Counted from the first letter of the stretch, positions 9,284-17,922 are shown. The stretch is 64,000 bases of DNA from Deltaproteobacteria bacterium (GCA_020632715.1 JACKFA010000001.1:1426001-1490000); one strand, 5' to 3'. Notes: generated by a model not told the origin, from the sequence alone. A program made the numbers and translations.

Positions 9284-9865
9284 TCAGTAGAAGCTGACGC
9301 CGAGCGTGAGCGACGCGTTGTGCACGCGGTCGTCACCGTCCGAGTAGAAGCCCGTGCCGTAGCGGAGCGCGATGTCGAGCCCGAACGTGTCCGTCGCGAT
9401 GGGCTCGAAGCCGACGCCCACCTGGAACGCCGGGACCCACTCCGTGTGGTCCTCGACGTCGATGAGGGCGCCGTCGTAGGTGTACGCCGCGCGCGCGACG
9501 CCGAGCCCGCCCTGGAGCCAGAAGTGGCGCACCGGCCAGAACCGGAACGCGCCGGTCATGATCCCCTGGCTCACCGTCAGGTTGTCCTCCGAGTGGAACA
9601 TCCACCACGCCTCGAAGAGCAGCGCCCCGCGCGGGCTCAACATGCCGCCGATGTGCAGGTCGAAGCTGCCGGCCTCGGTGAACTCGGCGTCGCAGCCCTC
9701 GCCGGCGCAGCCCAGGTGGCCACCCCCGAGCGACAGCCCGAACGTCACGCCGTCGCGCCCGGAGCGCCCGTAGAGCGCGCCGTCGTCGGCGGACGCGGCC
9801 GCCGGGGCGAGGGTGACGAGCGTCAGGATTCCGAGTAGGGTCGAGATCTTCGCGGCACGAATCAC
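9284..9865 (-). CDS. Outer-membrane beta-barrel protein, function unknown
   Basis: 193 residues with a classic signal peptide (LGILTLVTLAPAAASA) and then alternating beta strands: VTFGLSLGGGHLG, GALLFEAWWMFHS, FWLQGGLGVARAAYTY, FQVGVGFEPI and a terminal LTLGVSFY ending in an aromatic residue, as expected for BAM-dependent insertion. The size suits an 8-stranded barrel. GTG 9865 is chosen because AGGAGG lies 5 nt upstream; the GTG at 9871 overlaps the ribosome site. A sigma-54-like promoter lies at 9921-9936. Probably an OmpA/OmpW-like structural barrel; no ligand can be inferred. Confidence 0.78.
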   Translation of the reverse strand: MIRAAKISTLLGILTLVTLAPAAASADDGALYGRSGRDGVTFGLSLGGGHLGCAGEGCDAEFTEAGSFDLHIGGMLSPRGALLFEAWWMFHSEDNLTVSQGIMTGAFRFWPVRHFWLQGGLGVARAAYTYDGALIDVEDHTEWVPAFQVGVGFEPIATDTFGLDIALRYGTGFYSDGDDRVHNASLTLGVSFY

Positions 9866-9920
9866 AGGCACCTCCTGGTGGGGCCGCCGCAGAGGGCCGG
9901 CCGGGTTTCCCCGAGCGCAT

Positions 9921-9936
9921 TGCCAGCCGCGTGCCA
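9921..9936 (-). promoter_or_regulatory. Sigma-54-like promoter of the barrel gene
   Basis: On the minus strand TGGCACG-CGGC-TGGCA: a perfect -24 element and a -12 element keeping the essential GC at the correct spacing, with one mismatch to TTGCA. The predicted start of transcription is near 9911, giving a leader of about 45 nt before GTG 9865. Confidence 0.55.
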
Positions 9937-10026
9937 GCCGGCAGCCAATTCCATCGCCGCGACGCCGGACCCGAGCGTTCCGTTCGCGCCTGGGCTATAC
10001 CGGTGTGAGCCTGACCAGCCGAGGCC

Positions 10027-11514
10027 ATGACGACGCCGCCCTACGAGCCCAGCCCCAAGTTCATCTCGACGATGCGCGCGAAGCTCTTCGCCGCGTTCGG
10101 CAGCGCGCTGCTGGTGCTCGTCGTCGTCTGGGTCGGGATCCAGGCCATCGACCGCGCCGAGCTCGCCCAGAGCTGGGTCGACCACGGGGTGCGCGTCCGG
10201 AGCCGCGTGCGCGACGTCATCGAGGCGCTCCTCGAGGCCCAGGTCGCGCAGACGAGCTACCTCGCCCTCGGCAACACCTACCCCCTCGAGGACGCCCACT
10301 CGGTGCGCGACCGCGCCACGCAGGCCCTCGCCGCGCTCGACCGCCTCACGGCCGACAACCGCGAGCAGAACGCGAAGATCCGCAGCATCTCCAACATCCT
10401 CGCCGAGAACCTCGACGAGCTCGAGGAGAGCCTCCGCCTCGCCGAGGCCGGCAAGCGCATCGAGATGCTCGACTTCGTGCGCAAGCACCAGGACCGCGTC
10501 GCCTTCCGGAAGCTGCGCGGCGCCCTCGACGACGTGCGCGACCGCGAGGCCCGGCTCATCGTCGATCGGCGCGCCATCGCGCAGGACCGCACGCAGACGA
10601 CGCGCGTGCTGCTGCTCGTCGGCGGCTCGCTCGCCTTCATCCTCGCGACGTTCGTCATCGTCCGGATCCGCGCGAGCTTCCGCGAGATCGAGTCGGCGCA
10701 CGCGACCATCGCCGAGCAGGCCGAGCAGCTGAGCGAGCGCACGACGCAGCTCGAGCGCTCGGTGAAGGAGCTCGACCAGTTCGCCTACGTGGCCTCCCAC
10801 GATCTCAAGGCGCCGCTGCGCGCCATCGCGAGCCTCGCCTCGTGGATCTCCGAGGACGCGGGGGACCGCCTCGACGAGGAGGGGCAGGAGCACCTCCGCC
10901 TCATGATCTCGCGCGTCGAGCGCATGGACGCCCTCGTGTCCGGGATCCTCGCCTACTCGCGCGCGGGCCGCGCCGCGCTCGAGGTCGTCGAGATCGACGT
11001 CGAGGCCCTGCTGCACGAGGTCATCGAGCTCCTCTCCCCGCCCGAGGGCATGACGGTCGCCATCGAGGGGGAGCTCGCGCCGATCCGGGCGCCGCGCGTC
11101 CCGCTCCAGCAGGTCTGGATGAACCTGCTCTCGAACGCCATCAAGCACGGCAAGAAGGACGGCGGGCGCGTCGTCGCCGGGGCGCGACCCGGCGCCGAGG
11201 GGCCGATCTACTTCGTCAGGGACGACGGCCCCGGCATCGACCCGCAGTTCCACGAGCGGATCTTCGCCCTCTTCCAGACCCTCGAGGCGCGCGACCGCGT
11301 CGAGGGGACGGGCATCGGGCTCGCGGTCGTGAAGAAGCTCGTCGAGCAGCAGGGCGGCCGCGTGTGGGTCGAGTCCGAGCTCGGCAAGGGGACGACCTTC
11401 CTCTTCACGTTCCCGTCGGCGCCGGCGTCCGCGCCAGGCGGGACGCCTCCGAAGCGCCGCCGGAACCCCTTCCTGACGCTCACCGGCGCGCGCTCGGCGC
11501 GCCAGCCGGACTGA
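10027..11514 (+). CDS. Transmembrane sensor histidine kinase
   Basis: 495 residues. TM1 (about residues 20-40) and TM2 (about 193-213, LLLVGGSLAFILATFVIVRI) flank a helical periplasmic region like CHASE3. A coiled coil follows (EQAEQLSERTTQLERSVKEL), then the HisKA box VASHDLKAPLRAI with His at residue 258, and a HATPase with MNLLSNAIKHGKKDG, DDGPGID and GTGIGLAVVKKL. The HDLKAPLR box is the phytochrome-like kinase type whose usual partners are stand-alone receivers; one is encoded nearby at 14175-14591. No receiver or output domain. Start ATG 10027. Closely related in kinase core to the next gene at 11575-12474. Confidence 0.88.
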   Translation: MTTPPYEPSPKFISTMRAKLFAAFGSALLVLVVVWVGIQAIDRAELAQSWVDHGVRVRSRVRDVIEALLEAQVAQTSYLALGNTYPLEDAHSVRDRATQALAALDRLTADNREQNAKIRSISNILAENLDELEESLRLAEAGKRIEMLDFVRKHQDRVAFRKLRGALDDVRDREARLIVDRRAIAQDRTQTTRVLLLVGGSLAFILATFVIVRIRASFREIESAHATIAEQAEQLSERTTQLERSVKELDQFAYVASHDLKAPLRAIASLASWISEDAGDRLDEEGQEHLRLMISRVERMDALVSGILAYSRAGRAALEVVEIDVEALLHEVIELLSPPEGMTVAIEGELAPIRAPRVPLQQVWMNLLSNAIKHGKKDGGRVVAGARPGAEGPIYFVRDDGPGIDPQFHERIFALFQTLEARDRVEGTGIGLAVVKKLVEQQGGRVWVESELGKGTTFLFTFPSAPASAPGGTPPKRRRNPFLTLTGARSARQPD

Positions 11515-11574
11515 CGGCGAGACGGCCGCGGTGGGCAGGGGCCGCGCGCCCGGAGCTGTGGCCGCTTGCCCCGC

Positions 11575-12474
11575 TCAGCGCGAGGTGTGGGGCAATCGGG
11601 GCCAGGTGAACGAGAACGACGCGCCCTCGCCCGGGCTCGAGGCCACCGTCACGGTGCCCCCGTGCCGCGTCACGACCCGCTCGACGACCGCGAGGCCGAT
11701 GCCGGCGGCCTCGGTGCGATCGCGCGGCTCGAGCGTCTGGAAGAGCTCGAAGATCCGCCGGTGGTAGCGCTCGTCGATGCCCTGCCCGTCGTCCGCCACC
11801 GTCACCTCGACGTGCGCGCCGTCGCCGACGTCGCGGGTCGACAGCGTCACGCGCAGCGGCCCGGCGCGGTCGTCGCCGGCGCCGTGGCGCGCGGCGTTCG
11901 CGATGAGGTGGGAGAGCACGACCCGCAACGCCGCCCCGTGCGGGAGCGCCGTGTCGCCGCCCGGGCCAGCCGCGAGCTCGACGCGCGCCGCCTCGTCGCT
12001 CGTCAGGTAGCGCCCCGGGTGACGCAGCAGCTCGCGCGCGAGGACCGCGGGCGCGACGAGCTCGGCGTCCGCCCCGGCGCCCTCGGCGTCGCCCTGCGCG
12101 CCGACGTCGTAGCGACCGCGCCCGGCGCGGCTGTACTCGAGGAGCCCGTCGACGAGCAGCTCGAGGCGGTGCACCCGGCCGCGCATGAGGTCGAAGTTCT
12201 GGGCGATCTCGCCGCGCTCCTCCTCGGGCACCAGGCGCTCGAGGTCCTCCTCGATCCAGGCGCTGAGGTGCGTGATGCCGCGCAGCGGGGCGCGGAGATC
12301 GTGGCTCGCGATGTAGATGAGGCGGTCGACCTCGGAGCGGGAGTCCACGAGGTCGGCCGTGAGCAGGCGGTTCTCGAGCTTGAGGGCGACGTGCTCGCGG
12401 ACGAGGTCGCCTCGCGCAGCCATCGCCTCGGCCTCGGTCGTCAGCGTGGAGATCTCGGGGTCGTCAGCGTTCAT
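11575..12474 (-). CDS. Cytoplasmic histidine kinase, sensor domain minimal
   Basis: 299 residues, no membrane segment. A short N-terminal coiled coil runs into the HisKA box IASHDLRAPLRGI, then HATPase motifs VLSHLIANAARHGA, VADDGQGID and GIGLAVVERVV. The C-terminal half resembles the kinase at 10027, so the two probably arose by duplication. ATG 12498 is also in frame, but the sigma-54-like promoter at 12513-12528 predicts transcription starting near 12502. ATG 12474 with CAGG upstream then gives a usable leader and is preferred. Converges with the kinase at 10027-11514, 60 bp apart. Input signal unknown; may heterodimerise with neighbouring kinases. Confidence 0.83.
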   Translation of the reverse strand: MNADDPEISTLTTEAEAMAARGDLVREHVALKLENRLLTADLVDSRSEVDRLIYIASHDLRAPLRGITHLSAWIEEDLERLVPEEERGEIAQNFDLMRGRVHRLELLVDGLLEYSRAGRGRYDVGAQGDAEGAGADAELVAPAVLARELLRHPGRYLTSDEAARVELAAGPGGDTALPHGAALRVVLSHLIANAARHGAGDDRAGPLRVTLSTRDVGDGAHVEVTVADDGQGIDERYHRRIFELFQTLEPRDRTEAAGIGLAVVERVVTRHGGTVTVASSPGEGASFSFTWPRLPHTSR

Positions 12475-12512
12475 GACCTGCTGGGCGACGGAATCCATGG
12501 CCCGCTTCGGAA

Positions 12513-12528
12513 AGCACGATGCGTGCCA
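12513..12528 (-). promoter_or_regulatory. Sigma-54-type promoter of the cytoplasmic kinase
   Basis: On the minus strand TGGCACG-CATC-GTGCT: perfect -24 element, correct spacing, and -12 GC retained with one mismatch (G for T). It lies in the short gap between the upstream kinase gene and this one, giving the gene its own promoter inside the signalling island. Confidence 0.6.
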
Positions 12529-12558
12529 CGATCGGCGCGCGGCGCGGCGGCGTGGGCC

Positions 12559-14172
12559 TCACGCGCCCGCGGCCGGGAGCTGGAGCGCCCGCATGCGCCC
12601 CGAGGGCGAGCGGCGCGGGATCATCATGCGGAAGACGGTGACGCGGTCCTCGGAGTGGACCTCGATGCGGCCGCGGTGCCCGTGCACGATCTGCTCGACG
12701 ATGAACAGGCCGAGGCCGACGGAGCGCCCGGCGCCGTGGTCGCTGATCTTGGTCTCGCCGCGCTGGAAGGGCTTGAAGAGCCGCGGCAGGACGTCCGGCG
12801 GGATGGTCTCGCCGCGGTTCGTCACGGCGACGCACACCTCCGACCGGTGGTCGGTGATGCGCATCTCGACGACCTCGGTCGGCGCGCTGTAGGTGATGGC
12901 GTTGACGAGCAGGTTCGACATGGCCTGCGCGAGGCGATCGCCGTCGAAGAAGCCCCTCGCCGAGCCCTCGACGACGAGCTCCACGGCGCGCTCCGGGTGG
13001 GCGGCGCGCGTCTCCGCGACGACCTCGCTCGCGACCGTCTCGAGGTCGATGTCGGCCGGGTGCATGGGGATCCCGCCGCCGAGGCGCGCCTTCGTGAAGT
13101 CGAGGATGTCCGACACCATGCGCCGCGCGCGCTGGCTGCTCTTCTGCAGGATGTCGAGCGCGCGCTCGATGGTGTGGTCGGACTTGGGGTCGAGCTTGCG
13201 CGTCAGCAGCGAGACGCTCATGAGCATCGCGCCGATCGGGTTCCGGAGGTCGTGGGACACGATGCCGATGAGCTGCCGCTCGAACTCGGCGCGGCGGTGC
13301 TCCTCCTCGAGGCGCATCACCTGCGCGGTGACGTCGCGGACGATGGCGAGGACGCTCTTCTGCGCCGCACCCGAGGCCGTCTCAGGCACGAAGCGCACCT
13401 CGAGCCAGCGCGGGACCTCGTCGCCGTCGTCGTCGTCGTCGTCCGGCTCGTCGCCGTCGGCGCACGGCACCTCGCCGCTCTCGACGAGCACCCGCTCGGG
13501 GACATAGATCGTGACCTGCCCGGAGGTGCCCTGGAGCGCGCTCTCGAGCCCGTCGGCGAGCGTCGCGACGAGCTCCGGCTCGACCGCGCCCGCCTCGGCG
13601 AGGGTCATCCCGAGCACCGCGTCCGCGTCGCTCGAGGCGCGCCAGGGCACCGCGGCGTTGACGTACGCGTAGCGCCCTTCGGCGTCGAAGCGGATGATGC
13701 AGTCGGGGAGGTTCTCGGCGAGGCGCCGGAAGCTCGCCTCGCTGTCGCGCAGGGCGCGCTCGGCGTCGCGGCGCGCGCGCTCGGTGGCGGCGAGGCGCAA
13801 CACCTGCCCGACGCTGCGCTGGAGCCGGTCCGGCGAGAGGCTGCCCTTCGCGAGGTAGTCGGCGGCGCCCGACTTCATGAGCTCGACGGCCATCTCCTCG
13901 CTGCCCTGCCCGGTGAGGAAGATCACGGGCATCTCGGAGCCGCGGGCGCGCACGTCGGTCAGGAGCTCGAGCCCGTCGCGGCCCGGGAGGCGGAGGTCGA
14001 AGAGGCCGAGGTCGAAGCCGTCCGGCTCCGCGGCGACCTTGGCGAGCGCGGGCTCGGCGGCCTCGGCCTCGACGATCTCCGCGCTGATGCCGGCCGAGCG
14101 GAAGGCGCGCTTGACGATCTCGCGGTCGACGCGGTCGTCATCGACGAGCAGGATCCGGAGTCGCGTCGTCAC
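12559..14172 (-). CDS. Receiver-PAS-histidine kinase
   Basis: 537 residues, soluble. An N-terminal receiver has the acid pocket VDDD, the phospho-Asp in GLFDLRLPGRDG and Lys in LAKGS. A linker coiled coil and a PAS domain follow (RRLAENLPDCIIRFDAEGRY), carrying an Asp/Glu-rich insertion (about eight acidic residues in a row). The kinase core has VSHDLRNPIGAM and a HATPase with MSNLLVNAITYS and VGLGLFIVEQIV. The receiver-first order makes it a phosphorelay middle component: its kinase is probably controlled by phosphorylation from another kinase. Start GTG 14172 is 2 bp after the stop of the receiver gene at 14175-14591, so the two are one operon. Confidence 0.87.
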   Translation of the reverse strand: MTTRLRILLVDDDRVDREIVKRAFRSAGISAEIVEAEAAEPALAKVAAEPDGFDLGLFDLRLPGRDGLELLTDVRARGSEMPVIFLTGQGSEEMAVELMKSGAADYLAKGSLSPDRLQRSVGQVLRLAATERARRDAERALRDSEASFRRLAENLPDCIIRFDAEGRYAYVNAAVPWRASSDADAVLGMTLAEAGAVEPELVATLADGLESALQGTSGQVTIYVPERVLVESGEVPCADGDEPDDDDDDGDEVPRWLEVRFVPETASGAAQKSVLAIVRDVTAQVMRLEEEHRRAEFERQLIGIVSHDLRNPIGAMLMSVSLLTRKLDPKSDHTIERALDILQKSSQRARRMVSDILDFTKARLGGGIPMHPADIDLETVASEVVAETRAAHPERAVELVVEGSARGFFDGDRLAQAMSNLLVNAITYSAPTEVVEMRITDHRSEVCVAVTNRGETIPPDVLPRLFKPFQRGETKISDHGAGRSVGLGLFIVEQIVHGHRGRIEVHSEDRVTVFRMMIPRRSPSGRMRALQLPAAGA

Positions 14173-14174
14173 GG

Positions 14175-14591
14175 TCAGGGCAGCTCCATGAGCGTCCAGT
14201 ACTTGTTGAGCGTCGCCATCACGTCGACGAACTCGACGAAGGTGACGGGCTTCAGGAGGTAGCCGGCGACGTTGAGCTGGTAGGCCTCGATGCGGTCCCG
14301 GTCCTCGTTGGAGGTGGTCAGCACCACGACGCTCAGCGAGTTCAGGTCGGGGTCGCGGCGGAGCTCCCGGAGGAACTCGATGCCGTTCATCTTCGGCATG
14401 TTGATGTCGAGGAGGATGAGGCGCCGACCCGCGGGGACGCGGTTGTCGCGCAGCATCTCGAGGGCCTCGATACCGTTGCCCGCGACGTAGATGGGGTTCA
14501 CGATGTTCGCCTTCTTGAAGGCCCGGCGAACGTTCATCACGTCGACGTCGTCGTCGTCGACGAGCAGGATGTTGAGAACACGATCGTCCAT
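14175..14591 (-). CDS. Stand-alone receiver (Rcp1-like response regulator)
   Basis: 138 residues, only a receiver: LLVDDDDVDVMNVRRAF, phospho-Asp in LLDINMPKMNG, Thr in VVVLTTSNED and Lys in YLLKPV. The spacing and the DINMPKMNG signature match the Rcp1/CpdR-like single-domain group that partners HDLKAPLR-type kinases. There is no output domain, so it likely shuttles phosphate among the neighbouring kinases or binds a target protein. ATG 14591 follows AGAGGACTCA. First gene of the operon with the receiver-PAS-kinase. Confidence 0.9.
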   Translation of the reverse strand: MDDRVLNILLVDDDDVDVMNVRRAFKKANIVNPIYVAGNGIEALEMLRDNRVPAGRRLILLDINMPKMNGIEFLRELRRDPDLNSLSVVVLTTSNEDRDRIEAYQLNVAGYLLKPVTFVEFVDVMATLNKYWTLMELP

Positions 14592-14891
14592 TGAGTCCTC
14601 TGCAGGAGTCCGAGGAGGCCGTTCGGGGGAAGGGCACTCCTTCACCGTGTCCGTAGCATGAACCGGGCCGGCTTGGCCATGGGTCGGCGCAGAGACCGCG
14701 CGCAGGGCGACGTGAGCGGCTCGCGGGCGTGAGCGCGAGCGGGTCGCCGGGCCGTCACGGGGCGAATCGCCCCGCGAAGCCTGTGGGGCAACTTGTCCCG
14801 GTGGGGAGGTTCGCGCCGGTTGACAGCGCCGAGGCGCGGGCGGACGATCGCGCCGCGCCGGTGGCAGGCGCCGGCGCGCCTCGGAGGTCCC
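14592..14891. other. Divergent intergenic region with a GGGGCGA-A-TCGCCCC palindrome
   Basis: 300 bp between the divergent receiver and VOC genes. It holds a perfect 15-bp palindrome at 14759-14773, and a + strand TTGACA at about 14820 followed by a 17-bp spacer and GACGAT, a weak promoter candidate for the VOC gene. No ORF here looks real. Confidence 0.4.
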
Positions 14892-15254
14892 ATGATCGAC
14901 CACGTCTCGCTCAACGTCACCGACATCGCCGCCGCGAAGGCGTTCTACGCGGCCGCGCTCGCGCCGCTCGGCTACACGGTGATGATGGACTACGGCGTCG
15001 CGGTGGGCCTCGGGGCCGACGGGAAGCCCGACTTCTGGCTCGCCCCGGGGGGCGGCGCGAGGCCCCTCCACATCGCGTTCCGGGCGCAGAGCCGCGAGCA
15101 GGTCCGGGCCTTCCACGCGGCGGCGCTCGCGGCCGGCGGGAAGGACAACGGCGCGCCCGGCATCCGCGCGCAGTACCACCCGAGCTACTACGGCGCGTTC
15201 GTGCACGACGCGGACGGCAACAACGTCGAGGCCGTGACCCACACGCCGGAGTGA
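14892..15254 (+). CDS. VOC (glyoxalase/bleomycin-resistance) superfamily protein
   Basis: 120 residues, one betaalphabetabetabeta pair: IDHVSLNVTDIAAAKAFY at the start and YGAFVHDADGNNVEAVTH at the end. His at position 4, His near 58 (PLHIAF) and Glu near 113 (NNVEAV) are in the usual metal-ligand positions. HPSYYGAF is typical of the lactoylglutathione-lyase-like subgroup often annotated VOC family. Substrate unknown. ATG 14892 is preceded by GGAGG at 14883-14887. Monocistronic by position; converges with the esterase gene. Confidence 0.88.
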   Translation: MIDHVSLNVTDIAAAKAFYAAALAPLGYTVMMDYGVAVGLGADGKPDFWLAPGGGARPLHIAFRAQSREQVRAFHAAALAAGGKDNGAPGIRAQYHPSYYGAFVHDADGNNVEAVTHTPE

Positions 15255-15275
15255 CGGTGGCGCGCCCGCGCCCCG

Positions 15276-16424
15276 TCAGAGCGCCGGGTGGGCCGCGAAG
15301 AAGGCGAGGGCGACCTCGGCGTACACGAACGTGCCGGTGTCGGCGCACCCGAAGGCGAGCGGGAAGGTCGTGAGGTCACCGCTGCCGGGGAAGCAGTGGC
15401 CGCCGAGGAGCGCGTTCTGCGAGGCGTAGTCGTGCGCCCAGAGCTCGAGCGCGGTGCCCGACGGGGTGACCCAGCGCGTGACGGTGTGGGTGGCGTCCTC
15501 GGCGACGACGGCGGGGGCGCCGAAGGGCCAGTAGGCGGCGGCGCGGAGGACCTGGGGCTCGCCGGTCTGGGTGTAGCTGACGACGGCGTCGACGCGGCCG
15601 TGGACGGCGAGGACGTCGACCTCGCGGCCGGGGGCCTGGGCGCCGGCGAAGGAGCAGCCGTCGATGGCGCCGATGGGGGCGGCGGAGGCGAAGAAGTCGG
15701 GGTGGGTGCAGAGGAGGCGCCAGGTCATGCCGCCGCCCTGGGAGAAGCCCATGACGTGGGCGCGGCGGGGATCGGTGCGGAAGGCGGCGGCGACGTCGGA
15801 GACGAAGGCGAACACGGGCTCCGCGTGGGCGTCGAGGTTCCAGGTCGGCACGCCGAGGAGGCCGGGGGCGGTGGGCTGGACGACGACGTAGCCCAGCTCG
15901 CGCCCGCGGCGGCGCATGTCCGTGTTCCGGTCCTCGGCGTCGGCGTTCATGGTCCAGCCGTGGACGTCGAGGATGAGCCCGCAGGGGGCGGTGTGGCAGG
16001 CGGCCGGGACCTCGAGGTCGTAGCGGATCGCGCCGCAGGTGACCTCGTGGTGGCCGATGGCGACGTCGGTGACGCAGCCGAAGGGCGCGGGCGGGGTGAA
16101 GGCGGGGGCGGCGGTGTCCGTGTCGGGGGCCGTGTCCGTGTCGGGGGCCGTGTCCGTGTCGGGGGCCGTGTCCGTGTCGGCGGCCGTGTCGGCGGCCGTG
16201 TCGGTGTCCGTGTCCGTGTCCGTGTCGGCGTCGGCGTCGGTGTCGGCGTCCGCGTCCGTGACCGTGTCCGCCGCCGTGACCGTGTCCGCGGCCGTCACCC
16301 CGTCGGCGCCGTCCACCGCGACGACGTCCGCGCCGACCTCGCCGGCCGCCGCGTCGCCATCACAACCGCCGCCGCCGGCGATGACCAGCCCGGCGAACAA
16401 CCCGAGGAGCGCGCGCTTCGTCAT
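15276..16424 (-). CDS. Secreted esterase lipoprotein of the PHB-depolymerase/LpqC type
   Basis: 382 residues. A lipoprotein-like signal (LFAGLVIAGGGGC) is followed by a 70-residue linker of Asp, Thr and Ala, much of it alternating Asp-Thr, then an alpha/beta hydrolase. The nucleophile elbow is GFSQGG. LILDVHGWTMNADAEDRNT carries the oxyanion region, DVLAVHGRVDAVV the acid, and the end of the domain has a GGHCFPGS His. Paired Cys suggest disulfides. The linker probably lifts the enzyme off the membrane. The linker DNA has an 18-bp near-perfect tandem repeat (16120-16185). Likely acts on short polyesters, feruloyl esters or similar. 37 bp after the AlkZ-like gene, so possibly co-transcribed. 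Confidence 0.83.
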   Translation of the reverse strand: MTKRALLGLFAGLVIAGGGGCDGDAAAGEVGADVVAVDGADGVTAADTVTAADTVTDADADTDADADTDTDTDTDTAADTAADTDTAPDTDTAPDTDTAPDTDTAAPAFTPPAPFGCVTDVAIGHHEVTCGAIRYDLEVPAACHTAPCGLILDVHGWTMNADAEDRNTDMRRRGRELGYVVVQPTAPGLLGVPTWNLDAHAEPVFAFVSDVAAAFRTDPRRAHVMGFSQGGGMTWRLLCTHPDFFASAAPIGAIDGCSFAGAQAPGREVDVLAVHGRVDAVVSYTQTGEPQVLRAAAYWPFGAPAVVAEDATHTVTRWVTPSGTALELWAHDYASQNALLGGHCFPGSGDLTTFPLAFGCADTGTFVYAEVALAFFAAHPAL

Positions 16425-16461
16425 GCGCGGGAGCCTGCCACACGCTCCGCGGGGCGATCCA

Positions 16462-17607
16462 TCAGAACCCGCGCGGCGGGCCGTCCCGGAGCGCCCCGAC
16501 CCGCACGCTGACGGCGTGATCCGCGCCGGCCGCGAGCACCCCGAGCACGCGCCGCGCCTCCGCCACGAGCGCCTCCTCCTCCTCCGCGTCGATCGCCCGG
16601 TGCAGCGCGATCTCCACGCGCGCCTCGTCCCCGCCTGCCGCCCCGTCGAGGCGCCAGTGTCCCGCGAAGAAGCCGTCCACGAGCACGCTCGCCGCCCACC
16701 CCTCGGGCTTCGCGCCGTCCGGGAGGATCCGCCCCCGGTCCGCGTGCGCGAGCATGACGTTGTCGTACTCCGGGAGGAGCCGCGGCGGCGCCGGCGTGTC
16801 CGCGTCCGGTCGCGGGGCGTCCGGCAGGTCGAAGAGCTCGGTCCCGCCTTCGTCCCGGAGCACCAGGAGCTCCGGCCGGAGCCGGGCCACGATCGCCTTC
16901 GCCCCCGTGAGCCCCGACCAGGTCCGCACGTCCTTGACCGACGCGGGCCCGAACGCGCCGAGGTAGCGCCGCACGAGCTCCTCCTCCTCACACGCCGCGA
17001 TCGCCGCGTCGCCGCCGAGCCAGCCGTCGAGCGGCGTCCACGTCGCAGCGCCGCTCTCGCGCCAGAGACCGCGCGGCGGCGGCTGCACCACCGGCACGAG
17101 CAGCGTCGCGAGCAGCGCGAGCCCGTCGGCCGGGTAGGGCGGGAAGCGCGCCGCGAGCTCCTTGCCGAGGTCGGCCCGCGACCACGGCGCGCCGTCCGCG
17201 AGCAGCGCCCGCGTCGCCGCCGCGACCGCGGCCTCGTCGACCCCGCGGGTCGCCTTCCCGAACCGGGTCGAGGCGAGCGCGCGCAGCGCCACCGGGAGCA
17301 GCGCCGGCCGCAGCGCGCGCGCGTCCCGGGCCGTCACGAGGTGGAGCGTCCCGCGCATGAGCGTGAGCCGCGCCACCTCCCGCGCCGCGTACAGCGCCTC
17401 GAGCGCCTCCGGCGTGAAGCCCTCGAGCCGCGCCGCGAGGGCGGGATACGGATCCCGCGGGTTCTGAGCCTGCATCCCCACGAGGTCCTCGATCACCCGC
17501 GCGACCCCGACCTCCGCCGGCGCCCGCGCGAGCAGGTGCTGACGCGCGAGCGTCGCGCGGCTGAGCGCCCTCACGCCGAGCACGGGCGCCGGCGACCGCC
17601 CGCTCAC
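16462..17607 (-). CDS. Winged-helix DNA-glycosylase-like protein (AlkZ/YcaQ family, HTH_42)
   Basis: About 381 residues. LARQHLLARAP near the start, then EDLVGMQAQNPRDPYPALAARL: the QAQ triad fits the Q-x-Q/D catalytic motif of AlkZ-type glycosylases that unhook DNA crosslinks. RGTLHLVTARDARALRPALL and the C-terminal LLPEYDNVMLAHADR with VDGFFAGHWRL are also family hallmarks. Members in this wider group act in repair or self-resistance to alkylating natural products; no biosynthetic cluster is seen here. GTG 17607 is the best upstream start with a G-rich site; GTG 17583 is an alternative. Confidence 0.8.
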   Translation of the reverse strand: MSGRSPAPVLGVRALSRATLARQHLLARAPAEVGVARVIEDLVGMQAQNPRDPYPALAARLEGFTPEALEALYAAREVARLTLMRGTLHLVTARDARALRPALLPVALRALASTRFGKATRGVDEAAVAAATRALLADGAPWSRADLGKELAARFPPYPADGLALLATLLVPVVQPPPRGLWRESGAATWTPLDGWLGGDAAIAACEEEELVRRYLGAFGPASVKDVRTWSGLTGAKAIVARLRPELLVLRDEGGTELFDLPDAPRPDADTPAPPRLLPEYDNVMLAHADRGRILPDGAKPEGWAASVLVDGFFAGHWRLDGAAGGDEARVEIALHRAIDAEEEEALVAEARRVLGVLAAGADHAVSVRVGALRDGPPRGF

Positions 17608-17922
17608 GCAGCCCCCGCCGCCGTGAGCGCGTCGCACCTCTCCTCCGAACGAGCCCGGTAGCGCGCGACCACGAGTCGACCCTACCGCGTCGCGGCGCCC
17701 CAAAAAAGAGAACCCCGTGGGAATGGAGGTCCCACGGGGTTCGAGGGGGAGCGGCCAATGGCACGCAGAGATGTCCGGGCCCGCCGGCGCGCGACCAGCG
17801 GGGCTTCAGGGGGTGACGACGCCCACCGGCGCACGCGCCGACGGGCTCACGCCCACGTCTGTCGTCCGGCGCGCCGCCCCGCACGAGCGGCGCGCCCTCT
17901 ATCGGTCGTCAGGTCTGCGCCG
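17608..17922. other. Intergenic region with terminator, no gene
   Basis: 315 bp between two minus-strand genes. The right half (17745-17922) is GC-rich sequence with short inverted GGCGCGCC-type repeats; the left half holds the terminator at 17702-17741. No credible ORF. Confidence 0.5.
17702..17741 (-). terminator. Rho-independent terminator of the 5.3-kb lipoprotein gene
   Basis: A perfect 12-bp stem, AACCCCGTGGGA (17711-17722) with TCCCACGGGGTT (17730-17741), and a 7-nt loop. In minus-strand RNA the stem is followed by CTC and a run of six U (17702-17707). This is the clearest intrinsic terminator in the window. Confidence 0.9.
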
